Positions 38,835 through 56,324 of a DNA stretch of 64,000 nt are shown piece after piece; the stretch's first letter is position 1, and each line of letters begins with the position of its first letter. The notes below the pieces were generated by a model. The model searched no databases and was not told the DNA's origin. It worked only from the letters and a program-made list of their open reading frames with translations. This stretch comes from Pseudomonas sp. WN033 (lineage in GTDB: Bacteria; Pseudomonadota; Gammaproteobacteria; Pseudomonadales; Pseudomonadaceae): the NCBI GenBank assembly GCA_002287035.1, contig NSKG01000005.1, positions 124,001 through 188,000 of the forward strand, written 5' to 3'. The position numbers and the translations under genes were made by a program.

Positions 38835-40232
38835 TCAGAACAACCGGTTCAGGCCATCCAGCGCAGCAACCCGGTAGGCCTCGGCCATGGTCGGGTAGTT
38901 GAAGGTGGTGTTGACGAAATACTGAATGGTATTGGCCTCACCCTTCTGGTTCATGATCGCCTGACCGATATGCACGATCTCGGCGGCCTGGTCACCAAAA
39001 CAGTGAATACCCAGCACTTCCAGGGTTTCACGGTGGAACAGGATCTTCAGCAGCCCTACCGGCTCACCACTGATCTGCGCCCTGGCAATACTCTTGAAGA
39101 ACGCCTGGCCGATTTCATAGGGCACCTTGGCCTCGGTCAATTCGCGCTCGGTCTTGCCGACCGAACTGATCTCGGGAATGGTATAGATACCAGTCGGCAC
39201 ATCATCAACAAACCGCCAGGCATCGTTGCTGACAATATTGCCCGCCGCCGAACGGCCCTGATCGAAAGCCGCACTGGCCAGACTCGGCCAACCGATTACG
39301 TCACCCACCGCGTAGATGTTCGGTACCGAGGTCCGGTAGTTCTGATCAACCTCAAGCTGACCCCGGCCGTTGGGATGCAGCCCGACATTTTCCAACCCAA
39401 GACCATCGGTATTACCGGTACGGCCATTGCACCAGAGCAAGGCGTCAGCTTTGAGCTTCTTACCGGACTTGAGATGCAGAATCACCCCACGATTCTCCAG
39501 CCCCTCGATCTTGTCATACTCCTCGTTGTGGCGAATCAGCACACTGTTGTTGCGCAGGTGATAACTGAGCGCATCGGAGATTTCATCATCGAGGAAGCTG
39601 AGCAAACGGTCGCGATTGTCGATCAGATCGACTTTCACCCCCAGACCACAGAAAATCGACGCATACTCGCAGCCGATTACCCCGGCACCATAGATAATCA
39701 AGGTGCGCGGCGTGTGATTGAGCTTGAGAATGGTGTCACTGTCGTAGATGCGCGGATGGCTGAAGTTGACGTCCGCCGGACGGTAAGGCCGTGAACCGGT
39801 AGCGATGATCACTTCCTTGGCCACAAGCTTGTCCACTACCCCGGAGCTATTGACCAGCTCGATGGTGTGCTCATCGGCAAAGCTGCCCTTGCCGAAAAAC
39901 ACATCGACCCGGTTGCGTGCATAGTAGCTGGTGCGCGAAGCCACCTGCTTGTTCATGACTTTTTCAGCACTGCGCAATACGTCAGGGAACGAGAACCAAC
40001 GCGGGTCACCAATCTGGCGGAACATCGGGTTGGTGTTGAACTGAATAATCTGTTTGACCGAATAACGCAGCGCTTTGGAGGGGATAGTGCCAAGGTGAGT
40101 ACAGTTGCCGCCCACCACATTGCGCTCTTCAACCACCGCCACCTTGCGGCCATGTTTGGCTGCATTCATCGCAGCCCCCTCACCCGCTGGGCCAGAGCCC
40201 AACACCACTACGTCATAGTTGTATACGGCCAT
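38835..40232 (-). CDS. sth: Soluble pyridine nucleotide transhydrogenase
   Basis: This 465-residue flavoprotein moves reducing power between NADPH and NAD+. FAD is bound by [13 protein letters not shown] at the N-terminus and NAD(P) by [13 protein letters not shown]. The redox-disulfide motif of related enzymes is broken: [13 protein letters not shown] has Thr where the second Cys would be, as expected for Sth. The C-terminal dimer domain carries [17 protein letters not shown]. It is downstream of the nqr operon on the same strand, with 55 bases between nqrM and sth, and may be partly co-transcribed. Confidence 0.95.
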   Translation of the reverse strand: MAVYNYDVVVLGSGPAGEGAAMNAAKHGRKVAVVEERNVVGGNCTHLGTIPSKALRYSVKQIIQFNTNPMFRQIGDPRWFSFPDVLRSAEKVMNKQVASRTSYYARNRVDVFFGKGSFADEHTIELVNSSGVVDKLVAKEVIIATGSRPYRPADVNFSHPRIYDSDTILKLNHTPRTLIIYGAGVIGCEYASIFCGLGVKVDLIDNRDRLLSFLDDEISDALSYHLRNNSVLIRHNEEYDKIEGLENRGVILHLKSGKKLKADALLWCNGRTGNTDGLGLENVGLHPNGRGQLEVDQNYRTSVPNIYAVGDVIGWPSLASAAFDQGRSAAGNIVSNDAWRFVDDVPTGIYTIPEISSVGKTERELTEAKVPYEIGQAFFKSIARAQISGEPVGLLKILFHRETLEVLGIHCFGDQAAEIVHIGQAIMNQKGEANTIQYFVNTTFNYPTMAEAYRVAALDGLNRLF

Positions 40233-40287
40233 TCAAATGTGTTCCTTGTGCTAACGGGAAAATGCTGACAGCTCACCGATTGCCTGA

Positions 40288-40533
40288 CTAGTCGACCTTG
40301 GTCGCGTCACGCGCCAGATCTGCACCCTTGCTGGGCACCTGGGGCACACCGGCTCTGGCACTGACCTCTTCACACTTGGTCGTGTCACCACCACAGATAC
40401 CACAGACCTTATCCACGCCAGTCGCGCCGATACCACCGCAGGAACCGGCAATTGGCTTGCGCCCCATCATCACCCCGACAGCCATGCCGGCGACGATCAG
40501 CGACATCAACAGAAAAGCCAAAACCCAAACCAT
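40288..40533 (-). CDS. nqrM: Na+-NQR maturation factor NqrM
   Basis: This 81-residue protein has one N-terminal membrane helix (about 1-24) and a cysteine-rich stretch SCGGIGATGVDKVCGICGG with C32, C44 and C47, and C54 just after. This matches NqrM (DUF539), needed to insert the iron centre shared by NqrD and NqrE. It lies directly after apbE, three bases away, at the end of the nqr operon, the standard place. Confidence 0.93.
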   Translation of the reverse strand: MVWVLAFLLMSLIVAGMAVGVMMGRKPIAGSCGGIGATGVDKVCGICGGDTTKCEEVSARAGVPQVPSKGADLARDATKVD

Positions 40534-40536
40534 GAG

Positions 40537-41559
40537 TTACTCCTTGCCCCTTTTGAGGGCCTTGAATCGGGGAGTGCTGCGGGATACGAAGCCCTTCCCG
40601 GAACGAATTACGAACAAAGCTGCTATGTCATGCTCTACAGCATACACCCATCCGGCCTCCGGCCCCTTGACCAACAGAATGGTCGAAAGCCCGTCAGCCC
40701 GTGCCGTGGACGGGTCCAGCACCGTGACAGAGGCCAGGGCATGCATGACCGGGCGGCCACTGACCGGATCGAAGGTATGCGAGTAGCGCTGCCCCTCGTA
40801 CTCGAAATAATTGCGATAATCTCCTGAGGTGGATACGCCATGACCATCCAGAGCGATCACCTTGTGGGTCACCCGGTTGTCGTCACGTGGCTCCTCGACC
40901 GCGATCCGCCAAGGCCGATTGCCTGGCTTCAGACCGGCCGCCTTGAGCTCACCGGTGATTTCAACCATGTAGCTGGTGATTCCTAGACTGTGCAGGTATT
41001 CCACCACACGATCAACCATGTAACCGGCTGCGATGCTGCTGACATCCACCTCAACGTCAGCATCCTTGCACAGCTGACGACCCTCAATCCGCAGGTGCCG
41101 CTGACCTACCCGCTGCAGTGTACGTTCAACTTCCTGCTCGGCAGGAATCACTTGGCGCCCATCGCCACCGTGAAACCCCCACAGCCGCAGCAAGGGGCCA
41201 ACAGTCAGATCAAAGGCACCGCCGCTCTCACGATTGAGCTCCTGAGCCAGCCGCACCAGATCCAGTACCGAATCAGGCATATCACGGCAACTGCCGACAG
41301 CCGCCGCGTTGAAAAGCGCCAAATCAGAATCAGGGCGCCAGGTCGACACCTCAGCGTCGAACTCGGCCAGCATGGCCTCGATCTCGGCATGCAGGGTCGC
41401 CGGTCCAGGGGAATCCTCTTGCGCCACCCACTTGATTGAGTAGCTGCTCCCCATGGTAGCGCCCTGAACTTCAGAAACCGGCTCTACGGAATTGAAACAG
41501 CCCGTTAGGGCTGCCGCCAGGGCGACAGCGATAACGGGCTGGGTAACACGATGCAGCAT
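40537..41559 (-). CDS. apbE: FAD:protein FMN transferase ApbE
   Basis: This lipoprotein of 340 residues (lipobox LTGC, Cys21) attaches FMN through a phosphoester bond to threonines of NqrB and NqrC. GATMGSSYSIKW opens the domain, the FAD-binding area contains GAFDLTVGPLLRLWGF, and TSGDYRNYFEYEGQRYSHTFDP carries the metal-site residues. I chose ATG 41559, just after the nqrF stop; an upstream reading inside nqrF has no support. It follows nqrF by two bases, and its product matures that same complex. Confidence 0.93.
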   Translation of the reverse strand: MLHRVTQPVIAVALAAALTGCFNSVEPVSEVQGATMGSSYSIKWVAQEDSPGPATLHAEIEAMLAEFDAEVSTWRPDSDLALFNAAAVGSCRDMPDSVLDLVRLAQELNRESGGAFDLTVGPLLRLWGFHGGDGRQVIPAEQEVERTLQRVGQRHLRIEGRQLCKDADVEVDVSSIAAGYMVDRVVEYLHSLGITSYMVEITGELKAAGLKPGNRPWRIAVEEPRDDNRVTHKVIALDGHGVSTSGDYRNYFEYEGQRYSHTFDPVSGRPVMHALASVTVLDPSTARADGLSTILLVKGPEAGWVYAVEHDIAALFVIRSGKGFVSRSTPRFKALKRGKE

Positions 41560-41561
41560 GT

Positions 41562-42785
41562 TTATCCGCCGAAGTCGTCGAGCAGGATATTCTCGGGTTC
41601 CACACCCAGATCTTGCAGCAGCTTGATCACCGAAGCATTCATCATCGGCGGTCCGCACATGTAGAACTCACAGTCCTCAGGCGCCGGATGATCCTTCAGG
41701 TAGTTCTCGAACAGGACGTTGTGGATAAAGCCGCTCGGGCCTTCCCAGTTGTCCTCAGGCAGCGGATCGGACAACGCCAGATGCCACTCGAAGTTCTCGT
41801 TCTCGGCGGCCAGTTGATCGAACTCTTCAACGTAGAACGCCTCGCGCAGCGAACGCGCACCGTACCAGAAGCTGATCTTGCGCTTGGAGTTCAAACGCTT
41901 GAGCTGGTCGAAGATGTGCGAGCGCATCGGTGCCATACCGGCACCACCACCGACAAAGACCATCTCAGCATCGGTGTCCTTAGCGAAGAACTCACCGAAC
42001 GGACCATACACGGTCACCTTGTCACCGGGCTTGAGAGAAAATACCCAGGAAGACATCTTGCCGGGCGGCAAGTCATCACGGCCGGGCGGCGGTGAGGCCA
42101 CACGGATGTTGAACTTGACCACACCCTTCTCTTCCGGATAGTTAGCCATCGAATAGGCACGGATGACGGTTTCGTCGACCTTGGAAACATACTTCCACTG
42201 ATCGAACTTGTCCCAGTCGCCACGGTATTCGGGCTGAATGTCGAAGTCCTTGTAGTGCACAGTATGCGGCGGGCATTCAAGCTGCACGTAGCCACCGGCA
42301 CGGAAGTCAACGTTCTCGCCTTCCGGCAGTTTCAGGGTCAGCTCCTTGATGAAGGTCGCGACGTTGGGGTTGGACTCGACAGTACACTCCCACTTCTTCA
42401 CGCCGAACACTTCTTCCGGCACTTCGATCTTCATGTCCTGCTTGACCGGGGTCTGACAGGACAGGCGCCAGCCTTCCTTCGCTTCACGCTTGGTGAAGTG
42501 AGTCTCTTCGGTCGGCAGCATTTCGCCACCGCCCGCTTCAACGATGCACTTGCACTGGGCACAGGTGCCACCACCACCACAGGCCGACGACAGGAAAATG
42601 CCGTTGTCGGACAGGGTATTGAGCAGCTTGCCACCGGCAGGCACGGTAATGGTCCGCTCGCCGTTGATCTCGATGGAGATATCACCGCTGCTGACCAGCT
42701 TCGAACGGGCGATCAGGATCACAGCCACCAGCGTCAAAACGACCGCGGTGAACATCCCGACGCCGAGGATGATTTCGATGTTCAT
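41562..42785 (-). CDS. nqrF: Na+-translocating NADH:quinone reductase subunit F
   Basis: This 407-residue subunit takes electrons from NADH. An N-terminal membrane helix (about 4-26) is followed by a ferredoxin domain with cluster ligands C69, C75, C78 and C110 ([15 protein letters not shown]), then an FAD domain ([11 protein letters not shown]) and a NADH domain ([21 protein letters not shown]). It passes electrons to the Nqr iron centre. Neighbours are nqrE 18 bases upstream and apbE downstream. Confidence 0.97.
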   Translation of the reverse strand: MNIEIILGVGMFTAVVLTLVAVILIARSKLVSSGDISIEINGERTITVPAGGKLLNTLSDNGIFLSSACGGGGTCAQCKCIVEAGGGEMLPTEETHFTKREAKEGWRLSCQTPVKQDMKIEVPEEVFGVKKWECTVESNPNVATFIKELTLKLPEGENVDFRAGGYVQLECPPHTVHYKDFDIQPEYRGDWDKFDQWKYVSKVDETVIRAYSMANYPEEKGVVKFNIRVASPPPGRDDLPPGKMSSWVFSLKPGDKVTVYGPFGEFFAKDTDAEMVFVGGGAGMAPMRSHIFDQLKRLNSKRKISFWYGARSLREAFYVEEFDQLAAENENFEWHLALSDPLPEDNWEGPSGFIHNVLFENYLKDHPAPEDCEFYMCGPPMMNASVIKLLQDLGVEPENILLDDFGG

Positions 42786-42803
42786 GACGGGTTCAGCTCC
42801 TTA

Positions 42804-43415
42804 TTACAGTTGTACGCCGGAGAAGGACATGAAGCCCAGAGACATCAGACCGACAATGATGAAGGTGATGCCCAGTCCGCGCAGACCGTCCGGAACGTCG
42901 CTGTACTTGAGTTTTTCACGGATACCAGCCAGCGCGACAATTGCCAGCGCCCAGCCAGTACCAGCCCCAAAGCCGTACACGACACTTTCACCCAGTGCGT
43001 AATCACGCTCAACCATGAACAGCGAAGCACCCAGAATCGCACAGTTCACGGTAATCAGCGGCAGGAATACACCCAGCGCGTTGTAGAGCGCCGGCACGTA
43101 TTTGTCGAGCAGCATCTCGAGGATCTGAACCATGGCGGCGATAACGCCGATATAGCTCAGCAGACCGAGGAAGCTCAGGTCGACATTCGGCATACCGGCC
43201 CAGGCCAGCGCGCCATCACGCAGCAGATAGGTGTAGATCAGGTTGTTGGCAGGTACGGTGATGGTCAATACCACGACCACCGCAATACCCAGACCCAGGG
43301 CAGTTTGCACCTTCTTGGAAATGGCCAGGAAGGTACACATCCCGAGGAAGAATGCCAGCGCCATGTTCTCAACGAAGATGGCTCTGACCAGCAGGCTAAT
43401 GTAATGCTCGATCAT
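42804..43415 (-). CDS. nqrE: Na+-translocating NADH:quinone reductase subunit E
   Basis: This 203-residue membrane subunit has about six helices. It starts [29 protein letters not shown]; the Cys in GMCTF and that in [11 protein letters not shown] are conserved and take part in the iron site shared with NqrD. It is an inverted relative of NqrD. Its start lies three bases after the nqrD stop. Confidence 0.97.
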   Translation of the reverse strand: MIEHYISLLVRAIFVENMALAFFLGMCTFLAISKKVQTALGLGIAVVVVLTITVPANNLIYTYLLRDGALAWAGMPNVDLSFLGLLSYIGVIAAMVQILEMLLDKYVPALYNALGVFLPLITVNCAILGASLFMVERDYALGESVVYGFGAGTGWALAIVALAGIREKLKYSDVPDGLRGLGITFIIVGLMSLGFMSFSGVQL

Positions 43416-43418
43416 GAT

Positions 43419-44090
43419 TTACATGGCCTCCTTGGCGGCACGGGTCTGAGGGGCCATCTTGAACTCGACAGCCTCGACCTGACCTTTGTCCCAGGTACGC
43501 AGGGCCCAGATAATCAGGCCGATGATGAAGAACGCCGACGGCGGCAACAGCAGCATACCGTTGGGCTGATACCAACCACCGGCATTGACCAGCGGCAGGA
43601 TCTCGAAGCCCAGCAGCGAGCCGGCGCCGAACAGTTCACGGATGACCGCAACCACGATCAGGATGAAGCTGTAGCCCAAACCGTTACCGATACCATCGAG
43701 GAAGCTCATGGCCGGCGGGTTCTGCATGGCGAAGGCCTCAGCACGCCCCATCACGATACAGTTGGTGATGATCAGGCCAACGAACACCGACAACTGCTTG
43801 CTGGCGTCATAGGCGAAAGCCTTGAGGGTCTGGTCAACCAGAATTACCAGAGAGGCGATGATCACCATCTGCACGATCATGCGAATCGCACTGGGAATCT
43901 GGTTACGAATTACCGAAATGAACAGGTTGGACAGTGCACAGACCGAAGTCAGAGCCACACACATGACCAGAGTTACACTCAGGCTGGTGGTCACTGCCAG
44001 GGCCGAACAAATCCCCAGTACCTGCAGAGCGATCGGGTTGTTACTAAAAATGGGCTCGAAGAGCACCTGCTTGGCGCTTGCCTTAGCCAT
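43419..44090 (-). CDS. nqrD: Na+-translocating NADH:quinone reductase subunit D
   Basis: This 223-residue membrane subunit has about six helices. [14 protein letters not shown] and [14 protein letters not shown] hold the two Cys that, with those of NqrE, bind the membrane iron centre. The N-terminus [16 protein letters not shown] is typical. It is separated by two bases from nqrC and three from nqrE, so translation is tightly coupled. Confidence 0.97.
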   Translation of the reverse strand: MAKASAKQVLFEPIFSNNPIALQVLGICSALAVTTSLSVTLVMCVALTSVCALSNLFISVIRNQIPSAIRMIVQMVIIASLVILVDQTLKAFAYDASKQLSVFVGLIITNCIVMGRAEAFAMQNPPAMSFLDGIGNGLGYSFILIVVAVIRELFGAGSLLGFEILPLVNAGGWYQPNGMLLLPPSAFFIIGLIIWALRTWDKGQVEAVEFKMAPQTRAAKEAM

Positions 44091-44092
44091 GA

Positions 44093-44869
44093 TTAAGCCT
44101 CCCCTGCGCGCAGGTTATCCAGGAACGGACGGAAACCATTCTCGCCCATCCAGAAGCGAACCAGGTTTTCCACACCACGACTGGTCAGAGTCGCACCGGC
44201 CAGACCATCGACCTGATGCTGGATACGCGGACTGTTGCTGTCGACGCTGCCTTTGAGCACCTGCACAGCCACGCTACCGTCGTCGTTGTAGATCAGCTTG
44301 CCGGTCCACTGCTGCTTCCAGTTCGGGTTATCAACCTCACCACCCAGACCAGGGGTCTCAGCGTGTTGATAAAAACCCAGACCCACAACAGTGTTGAGGT
44401 CACCTTCCAGGGCTACGAAGCCATACAGGGTCGACCACAGACCAGCGCCGTGAATCGGCAGGATCAGAGTTTCGATCCCGTCTTCGTTCTCCACCATATA
44501 AACGGTAGCGAAGTGCTCACGACGACGGATAGCTGCGATATCGTCCGAACTGTCCAGCCGACTGGACAATGCCGGCTCCTTGGCAGCACGGGCCTGATCG
44601 TAACTCAGCGGGTCCAGCTCATCGCTGAACTTGCCGGTGCGCAGATCTACCAGACGCGGGGTGATCTTCTGGAACTGCTCCTGAACCGGTACGCCCGGCT
44701 CCAGCAGGCCAGCGATCGACAGGATATTGCGTTGCTTGTCGAGCAACTGGTTGGTGATCTGGATCGGTTTCAGCGATACCGCTGCGGTGGACACCACCAC
44801 CGAACACACCAGACAGACCAACAGAGCGACGGTAATCGTCCGCCCTACGGTTTCTTTCTTAGCTGACAT
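44093..44869 (-). CDS. nqrC: Na+-translocating NADH:quinone reductase subunit C
   Basis: This 258-residue subunit has one N-terminal helix (about 11-32) and a periplasmic domain that carries covalent FMN on the Thr of [10 protein letters not shown] (Thr227), the site modified by Apb[21 protein letters not shown] is the other conserved region. It overlaps the end of nqrB by eleven bases. Confidence 0.96.
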   Translation of the reverse strand: MSAKKETVGRTITVALLVCLVCSVVVSTAAVSLKPIQITNQLLDKQRNILSIAGLLEPGVPVQEQFQKITPRLVDLRTGKFSDELDPLSYDQARAAKEPALSSRLDSSDDIAAIRRREHFATVYMVENEDGIETLILPIHGAGLWSTLYGFVALEGDLNTVVGLGFYQHAETPGLGGEVDNPNWKQQWTGKLIYNDDGSVAVQVLKGSVDSNSPRIQHQVDGLAGATLTSRGVENLVRFWMGENGFRPFLDNLRAGEA

Positions 44870-46073
44870 GACGTGCGAGCCTCCGCTTGATATTGGCCTG
44901 AACCACGAAGTGGTCGATCAGGGGCGCGAACAGGTTGGCAAACAGAATTGCCAGCATCATGCCCTCAGGGAACGCCGGGTTCACCACCCGGATCAGGATA
45001 ACCATGACACCAATCAAGGCACCGAAGATCCACTTGCCGGTATTGGTCATCGAGGCGGACACAGGGTCGGTCGCCATGAAGATCATGCCGAAAGCGAAGC
45101 CACCGATTACCAGGTGCCAGTACCAAGGCATGGCGAACATCGGGTTGCTGGTCGAGCCAATGGCATTGAACAGCAGGCTCATACCGATCATGCCGATCAT
45201 CACACCGGCAACGATGCGCCAGCTGGCGATCTTGGTAAGCAGCAGAATCGCGCCGCCGAGGAAGATAGCCAGCGTCGACACTTCACCGATCGAACCCTGC
45301 ATATTGCCAAAGAAGGCGTCCCACCAGGTGATGCCCTGGGCCAGGATGCCCTGCACGCCACCTTCGGCGCCCAGGCTCAGTGCGGTAGCGCCGGTGTAGC
45401 CGTCAACTGTGGTCCAGACCGCGTCGCCGGAGATTTCCGCCGGATAGGCAAAGAACAGGAAGGCACGGCCGGTCAGTGCCGGGTTGAGGAAGTTTTTGCC
45501 GGTACCACCGAACACTTCCTTGCCGATCACCACACCGAAGCTGATGCCCAGCGCAACCTGCCACAGCGGAATATCCGGGGGCATGATCAGAGCAAACAGC
45601 ACCGAGGTGACGAAGAAGCCTTCGTTGACTTCATGCTTGCGGATCGAAGCGAACAGCACTTCCCAGAATCCACCAACCAGGAAGGTCACCAGGTAGATGG
45701 GCAGGAAGTAGGCGGCGCCGTGAACGAAGTTGTCCCACAGGCTGGCTGGATTGAAGCCGGCGAACAGCGAGATCAGGGCGATCCGCCAGTTGTCCTGGGC
45801 AGCCATCAGTTCCGGGCTGGCAGCAAGAATGCTGTTGGCCTGATAACCGATGTTGTACATGCCGTAGAACATCACCGGGAAGGTGCACAGCCAAACGGTG
45901 ATCATCATCCGCTTGAGGTCGATACCGTCACGCACGTGGGCGGTGGTCTTGGTCACACTGCCGGGGCGGTAAAAGAAGGTATCAATGGCTTCGTACAGGG
46001 CGTACCACTTCTCGTGCTTGCCACCCTTTTCGAAGTTGTGTTCGATCTTGTCCAGAAATGAACGCAGACCCAT
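44859..46073 (-). CDS. nqrB: Na+-translocating NADH:quinone reductase subunit B
   Basis: This 404-residue subunit is the main membrane channel for Na+, with about ten helices. Its FMN is attached to the Thr of [10 protein letters not shown] (about Thr230), matching the ApbE target motif. [15 protein letters not shown] and [19 protein letters not shown] are family hallmarks. It starts three bases after nqrA and overlaps nqrC. Nothing is truncated. Confidence 0.97.
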   Translation of the reverse strand: MGLRSFLDKIEHNFEKGGKHEKWYALYEAIDTFFYRPGSVTKTTAHVRDGIDLKRMMITVWLCTFPVMFYGMYNIGYQANSILAASPELMAAQDNWRIALISLFAGFNPASLWDNFVHGAAYFLPIYLVTFLVGGFWEVLFASIRKHEVNEGFFVTSVLFALIMPPDIPLWQVALGISFGVVIGKEVFGGTGKNFLNPALTGRAFLFFAYPAEISGDAVWTTVDGYTGATALSLGAEGGVQGILAQGITWWDAFFGNMQGSIGEVSTLAIFLGGAILLLTKIASWRIVAGVMIGMIGMSLLFNAIGSTSNPMFAMPWYWHLVIGGFAFGMIFMATDPVSASMTNTGKWIFGALIGVMVILIRVVNPAFPEGMMLAILFANLFAPLIDHFVVQANIKRRLARHVS

Positions 46074-46076
46074 GGT

Positions 46077-47691
<1,615 letters not shown>

Positions 47692-47717
47692 AAAAAAGGC
47701 GCCGAAGCGCCTTTTTT
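47692..47717. terminator. Terminator downstream of gap
   Basis: AAAAAAGGCGC (47692-47702) and GCGCCTTTTTT (47707-47717) pair perfectly over a four-base loop. T runs occur on both strands. It ends the leftward gap transcript 17 bases after its stop and insulates nqrA. Confidence 0.93.
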
Positions 47718-47733
47718 GCATTGCCGATCAACC

Positions 47734-49173
47734 TCAGGCCGGGAAAGCCGGCGGATTGACATGGGCCATATCCTCAAGGATACGCACCACCTGACAGCTG
47801 TAACCAAACTCATTGTCGTACCAGACGTAGAGAATTACCCGGTTGTCGTTGCAGATGGTCGCCTCAGCGTCCACCACGCCCGCGTGACGCGAACCCACGA
47901 AGTCGGTCGAAACCACTTCCTGCGAGTTGGTGAAGTCAATCTGCTTGTGCAGGTCCGAGTGCAGCGCCATATGACGCAGGTAATCATTGACCTCGTCGCG
48001 ATTGGTCGACTTCTCCAGATTCAGATTCAGGATCGCCATCGACACATTCGGGGTTGGCACACGAATAGCGTTGCCAGACAGCTTGCCAGTCAGCTCCGGC
48101 AGCGCCTTGGCCACAGCCTTGGCGGCACCAGTCTCGGTGATCACCATGTTCAACGCCGCACTGCGGCCACGGCGATTACCCTTGTGGAAGTTGTCGATCA
48201 GATTCTGGTCGTTGGTGTACGAGTGAACAGTCTCAACGTGGCCGTTGACGATACCGAACTTGTCGTTAATGGCCTTGAGCACCGGCACGATGGCGTTGGT
48301 GGTACAGGAAGCGGCAGAGATGATCTTGTCATCCGGGGTCACCGCAGCATGGTTGATGCCGTGCACGATGTTCTTGATGTTGCCCTTGCCCGGCGCAGTC
48401 AGCACCACCTGACTGGCACCCTTGCACTCCAGGTGCTGAGACAGACCGGCCTCGTCGCGCCAGACACCGGTATTATCGACGACGATAGCGTCTTCAATGC
48501 CGTACTGGCTGTAGTCGACTGCCGACGGGTCCTTGGCGTAGATCACCTGAATCTGCACACCGTTGGCAGTAATGGTGTTGTTTTCTTCATCGATGGTGAT
48601 AGTGCCCTGGAACGAGCCATGCACCGAATCACGGCGCAGCAGGCTGGCGCGCTTGGCCAGATCATTCTCGGCACCCTTGCGCACGACGATGGCACGCAGA
48701 CGCAGACCATCACCGGCGCCGGTCTTTTCGACCAGGATCCGGGCCAGCAGACGACCGATACGACCGAAGCCATACAGCACCACGTCACGACCCTGACGCT
48801 TCTCGCCCTTATGACCAATGACGCTGGCCAGTTCCTGACGCAGGAAAGCGTCCAGATCACCGCTACCGGACTTGTTGAACTTGTCGATCAGGCGGGCCAG
48901 ATCGATGGAGGCCGGCCCCAGATCCAGTTCCAGCAACTTCTGGATGATCTTGTAGCTGTCCTGCACCGACAGCTCGGCATCGTCGATCTGGCGGGCGAAA
49001 CGGTGCGACTTGAGAATGCTGATCACCGAACGGTTAACCAGGCCGCGACCGTAGATGGAAGTGACCACATTGTGTTCACGGTAGAGACGCCCGATCAGGG
49101 GAATCATCGCCTCGGCGGTGGCTTCACGCTCTGTCCATTTGTCCAGACACTGCTCGAATTGGGCTTGAGTCAC
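47734..49173 (-). CDS. gap: Glyceraldehyde-3-phosphate dehydrogenase, long form
   Basis: This 479-residue protein has a GAPDH core with VLYGFGRIGRLLAR for NAD and ISAASCTTNAIVP with the catalytic Cys290, preceded by an N-terminal region of about 125 residues that typical 330-residue GAPDH lacks. The tail AVDYSQYGIE and NRRGRSAALNMVITETGAA are normal core. I chose GTG 49173, which has GGAAGG upstream. This long form is common in pseudomonads and is thought to serve gluconeogenesis, though the extension has no known role. It is divergent from mfd. Confidence 0.9.
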   Translation of the reverse strand: MTQAQFEQCLDKWTEREATAEAMIPLIGRLYREHNVVTSIYGRGLVNRSVISILKSHRFARQIDDAELSVQDSYKIIQKLLELDLGPASIDLARLIDKFNKSGSGDLDAFLRQELASVIGHKGEKRQGRDVVLYGFGRIGRLLARILVEKTGAGDGLRLRAIVVRKGAENDLAKRASLLRRDSVHGSFQGTITIDEENNTITANGVQIQVIYAKDPSAVDYSQYGIEDAIVVDNTGVWRDEAGLSQHLECKGASQVVLTAPGKGNIKNIVHGINHAAVTPDDKIISAASCTTNAIVPVLKAINDKFGIVNGHVETVHSYTNDQNLIDNFHKGNRRGRSAALNMVITETGAAKAVAKALPELTGKLSGNAIRVPTPNVSMAILNLNLEKSTNRDEVNDYLRHMALHSDLHKQIDFTNSQEVVSTDFVGSRHAGVVDAEATICNDNRVILYVWYDNEFGYSCQVVRILEDMAHVNPPAFPA

Positions 49174-49318
49174 GGCTGTACCTTCCAAGTCGTTAAGAAA
49201 CTGAGGGGGCGATATTATGCGTTTTACCGCCCAAGGAGGCAATCACCAAGCCCGGCAAGTGCGTGAACACGATTGAACACAACAGCGGTACACGGGGTTA
49301 AACTAGCGGCTTTTCGCA

Positions 49319-52806
<3,488 letters not shown>

Positions 52807-52810
<4 letters not shown>

Positions 52811-53364
52811 ATCACCCCCTGCGCATCTTCACCCTGTTGCTGATCCTGGCCCTCGGCTGGGTCGGCCTGGCCCAGGCCCAAAGCGAGCAGGTCTATCAGG
52901 TTGAAGTGGTGGTATTCAGCCAGGCTTCCGGCCAACTGGCAGCGGGTCAGAACCCCGGACCGGACTGGGCTGAGCGTGCAGTGCTGCTCGACAGCACCGC
53001 CCGCAGCGATGTACGCAATATCGACCAGACCCGCTACCGGCTTGGCACAGAGGCACGCCGGCTGAACGACCAGGGTTACCGGGTCAGACTACACAAGGCC
53101 TGGGAGCAGCCTGCCGACGACAATCTGCGTGTGGCCGTGACCAGCGGTACAGAAAACGCTCAAGGGATTTATCCGGCGCAGGGGCTGGTCCGCCTGAGCC
53201 ATGAACGGGCCCTGGAGGCCGATGTAAGCTTCTGGCTCAACCACAATGTGCAGGGCCAGGCCGTCAGTGAGCACCTGCGCCAGAATCGTCGTCTGCGCGT
53301 GGACGAAGTCCACTACCTGGACCACCAGGGCATGGGCATGCTGATACGGGTGTCACGCCTGTAA
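52807..53364 (+). CDS. Exported CsiV-like protein
   Basis: This 185-residue protein has a signal peptide (residues 1-24, cleavage near AQA-QSEQV). The mature part contains YQVEVVVFSQ near its start and a C-terminal DEVHYLDHQGMGMLIRVSRL, the pattern of the CsiV family, in which the Vibrio member binds peptidoglycan and affects growth on D-amino acids. It is coupled to mfd by an ATGA overlap. The role in pseudomonads is not known. Confidence 0.82.
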
Positions 53365-53428
53365 ACCAGCAGTCGGCCGCTCGACGCCCAAGTCAGAGGG
53401 TGTCGCTGCGGCCACCCCTCCAGGCACC

Positions 53429-55311
<1,883 letters not shown>

Positions 55312-55319
55312 ATCCACTG

Positions 55320-56324
55320 TTACACCAACTCCCATTGCTTCAAGTCATGCACTGCCTGCGACCAATTCGGCAATGCCTTGTAATCCAGCCCCGGGCGCGA
55401 GCGGGCCAACATTCGAGCCAGGCGTAGCGGTTCGCTGATCCCGCGCTGCTGACAGTGCACCAGCGCTTGCTCAGCCGCCGCCCGGTCATTACATACCAGC
55501 AACATGTCGCAGCCCGAATGCAGAGCGGCATCGACCCGCTCCGGCATGCCACCCACGGCGTGAGCACCGGCCATGGTCAGATCGTCGCTGAAGATCACCC
55601 CATCAAAGCCCAGCTCAGCACGCAGGATCTGCTGCAACCAGCGCCGGGAAAACCCCGCCGGCAATTCATCGACGGCCGGATACACCACGTGCGCCGGCAT
55701 GATACCGTCAAGCAACGGCGCCAGCGCCGCGAACGGCTTGAGATCCGTGGCGCGGATCTCGGCTTCGCTGCGCTCATCAACCGGCAAGGCAAAATGCGAG
55801 TCGGCCTCAGCCCAGCCATGGCCGGGAAAATGCTTGCCGGTAGCAGCCATACCCGCGGCCTGTAAACCCTCGATATAGGCCCGACCCAACTGACTGACCT
55901 GATCAGGATCACGACCCAGAGCCCGGTCACCAATGACCTGGCTGCGGCCATAATCCAGATCCAGCACCGGCGCGAAGCTGATATCGATACCGCAGGCCAA
56001 CATTTCGGTCGCCATCAGCCAGGCCGCCTGACGCGCCACCTGCGATGCCTGCTCCCCGGCCCGCAAGCCAATTTCGCGCAGTGGCGGCAGACGCAATACA
56101 TCGCGGCGCAGGCGCTGCACCCGCCCACCCTCCTGATCGATGGCGATCAGCATATCCGGGCGCAATGCACGGATCGAGCGAACCAGTTCACGGACCTGGG
56201 CCGGCGACTCGGTATTGCGAGCGAACAGAATCAGACCGCCAACTTCAGGCTGGCGCAACAACTGACGGTCGTCCGGGGTCAGCCAGGTTCCAGCCACATC
56301 CAGCATCAAAGAAGCGTGAGTCAA
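55320..56324 (-). CDS. nagZ: Beta-N-acetylhexosaminidase NagZ
   Basis: This 334-residue family-3 glycosidase removes GlcNAc from muropeptides in cytoplasmic peptidoglycan recycling. IDQEGGRVQRLR, TGKHFPGHGWAEADSH (His-Asp pair) and FDGVIFSDDLTMAGA (nucleophile Asp) are all in place. The start is TTG at 56324, overlapping the stop of the upstream YkuD gene as TTGA. No signal peptide is present, as expected. Its product influences beta-lactamase induction in species with AmpC. Confidence 0.95.
   Translation of the reverse strand: MTHASLMLDVAGTWLTPDDRQLLRQPEVGGLILFARNTESPAQVRELVRSIRALRPDMLIAIDQEGGRVQRLRRDVLRLPPLREIGLRAGEQASQVARQAAWLMATEMLACGIDISFAPVLDLDYGRSQVIGDRALGRDPDQVSQLGRAYIEGLQAAGMAATGKHFPGHGWAEADSHFALPVDERSEAEIRATDLKPFAALAPLLDGIMPAHVVYPAVDELPAGFSRRWLQQILRAELGFDGVIFSDDLTMAGAHAVGGMPERVDAALHSGCDMLLVCNDRAAAEQALVHCQQRGISEPLRLARMLARSRPGLDYKALPNWSQAVHDLKQWELV

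Noticed and set aside
38970-39794. Rightward open frame of 274 codons
   Set aside because: Antisense to sth with conserved FAD and NAD motifs.
42255-44096. Rightward open frame of 613 codons
   Set aside because: Antisense to nqrF, nqrE and nqrD; rich in His and Gln as is typical of frames opposite membrane protein genes.
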